Assembly (NCBI GenBank): GCA_030691775.1
Contig: JAUYDN010000006.1
Coordinates: forward strand, 1-29,616
Direction: 5' to 3'
DNA from: Dehalococcoidia bacterium
Lineage (GTDB): Bacteria; Chloroflexota; Dehalococcoidia; Dehalococcoidales; Fen-1064
Length of the DNA stretch: 29,616 nucleotides
The notes under the pieces are model-generated. The model saw only the letters and a list, made by a program, of their open reading frames with translations, did not search any database and was not told where the DNA came from. Every line of letters begins with the position of its first letter. The stretch's first letter is position 1. Positions 29,437 through 29,616 of this stretch are shown in pieces. Position numbers and translations under genes: made by a program.

Positions 29437-29616
29437 TCACAATTTTATGCGTGGTATCTCACCCTCTTTGAGTCTGGAAAGGACAAAGCTCAGGAGCAAC
29501 GCAACGGTAGCAAGTACCAGCGAGATAACAAACGCCGGCTGGTATTCACCCGTACGGTCGAAAATTGCACCTGCCACGGGCGGACCAAAAGCTCCACCAA
29601 CCATGGGAAAAAGGCC
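29437..29616 (-). CDS. MFS transporter, C-terminal fragment (cut by window edge)
   Basis: The last 59 codons of a major-facilitator protein are visible. GLFPMVGGAFGPPVAGAIFD, with the GPPVAGAIFDRTG motif at the end of helix 11, is typical of the monocarboxylate and oxalate/formate-type MFS group. The final helix AFVISLVLATVALLLSFVL and a short polar tail follow. The substrate cannot be inferred from this part. It lies upstream of groESL on the same strand, with about 100 bases between its stop and the groES promoter; that gap holds nothing I can identify. Confidence 0.8.
   Translation of the reverse strand, partial: GLFPMVGGAFGPPVAGAIFDRTGEYQPAFVISLVLATVALLLSFVLSRLKEGEIPRIKL

Overview
The window reads as a chromosomal segment of an anaerobic bacterium, most likely of the Dehalococcoidia (phylum Chloroflexota). 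This assignment is an inference. It rests on the style of the GroES/GroEL pair behind a CIRCE-type operator, the Thr/Pro-rich lipoprotein family-5 binding proteins, the acyl-CoA genes next to Fe-S and HypA proteins, and the many short hairpin-type interspersed repeats. No rRNA or other taxonomic marker is present.

Layout. (1) 1-334 holds the 5' part of a TetR regulator. (2) About 0.5-7.2 kb looks like a small integrative element: a ribbon-helix-helix protein, an excisionase-like HTH protein, an unknown 199-aa protein followed by a DUSP23-like protein phosphatase, a 551-aa HTH/coiled-coil/zinc-ribbon protein on the opposite strand, a control region with nine TCAT iterons and an 11-bp inverted repeat, a winged-helix-like protein, a small protein, and a large serine recombinase at the right end. 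A 13-bp inverted repeat just beyond the recombinase is a candidate attachment site or terminator. (3) 7.2-9.1 kb is a metal-regulation block. A Fur-family regulator has a TTGCAA-type palindrome over its own promoter and a perfect one just after its stop, ahead of two coupled small membrane proteins. The 5' leader of those genes folds into three consecutive hairpins. hypA, a nickel chaperone gene, lies on the other side, which points to nickel (Nur-like) control. (4) 9.1-14.4 kb has a winged-helix/4Fe-4S protein, a repeat-rich spacer, and a three-gene run encoding an MBL-fold hydrolase with Glu replacing the first metal His, an acyl-CoA synthetase and an enoyl-CoA hydratase-like crotonase. (5) 14.5-23.4 kb has two family-5 peptide-type binding lipoproteins and one DppB/DppC permease pair without an ATPase. 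These are separated by tandem 191-bp MITE-like repeats, four tRNA genes (Pro, and a Leu-Arg-Val cluster), small hypothetical genes and a frameshifted ORF. (6) 23.6-24.9 kb is an M16 zinc protease. (7) 24.9-26.9 kb is a toxin-antitoxin patch: a mazEF-type pair bracketed by two 227-bp direct repeats that are 5' fragments of an ECF sigma gene, then an AbrB/PIN pair. (8) 27.3-29.3 kb is groES-groEL under a variant CIRCE element, and (9) the C-terminus of an MFS transporter closes the window.

The genes suggest an organism that takes up peptides or similar solutes, activates and degrades organic acids as CoA thioesters, and manages nickel and Fe-S proteins. The segment has been reshaped by a serine-recombinase element, MITE-like repeats and toxin-antitoxin modules. 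The parts most likely to be undescribed are the Fur/Nur-controlled membrane pair with its structured leader, and the phosphatase-bearing element with its iteron region.
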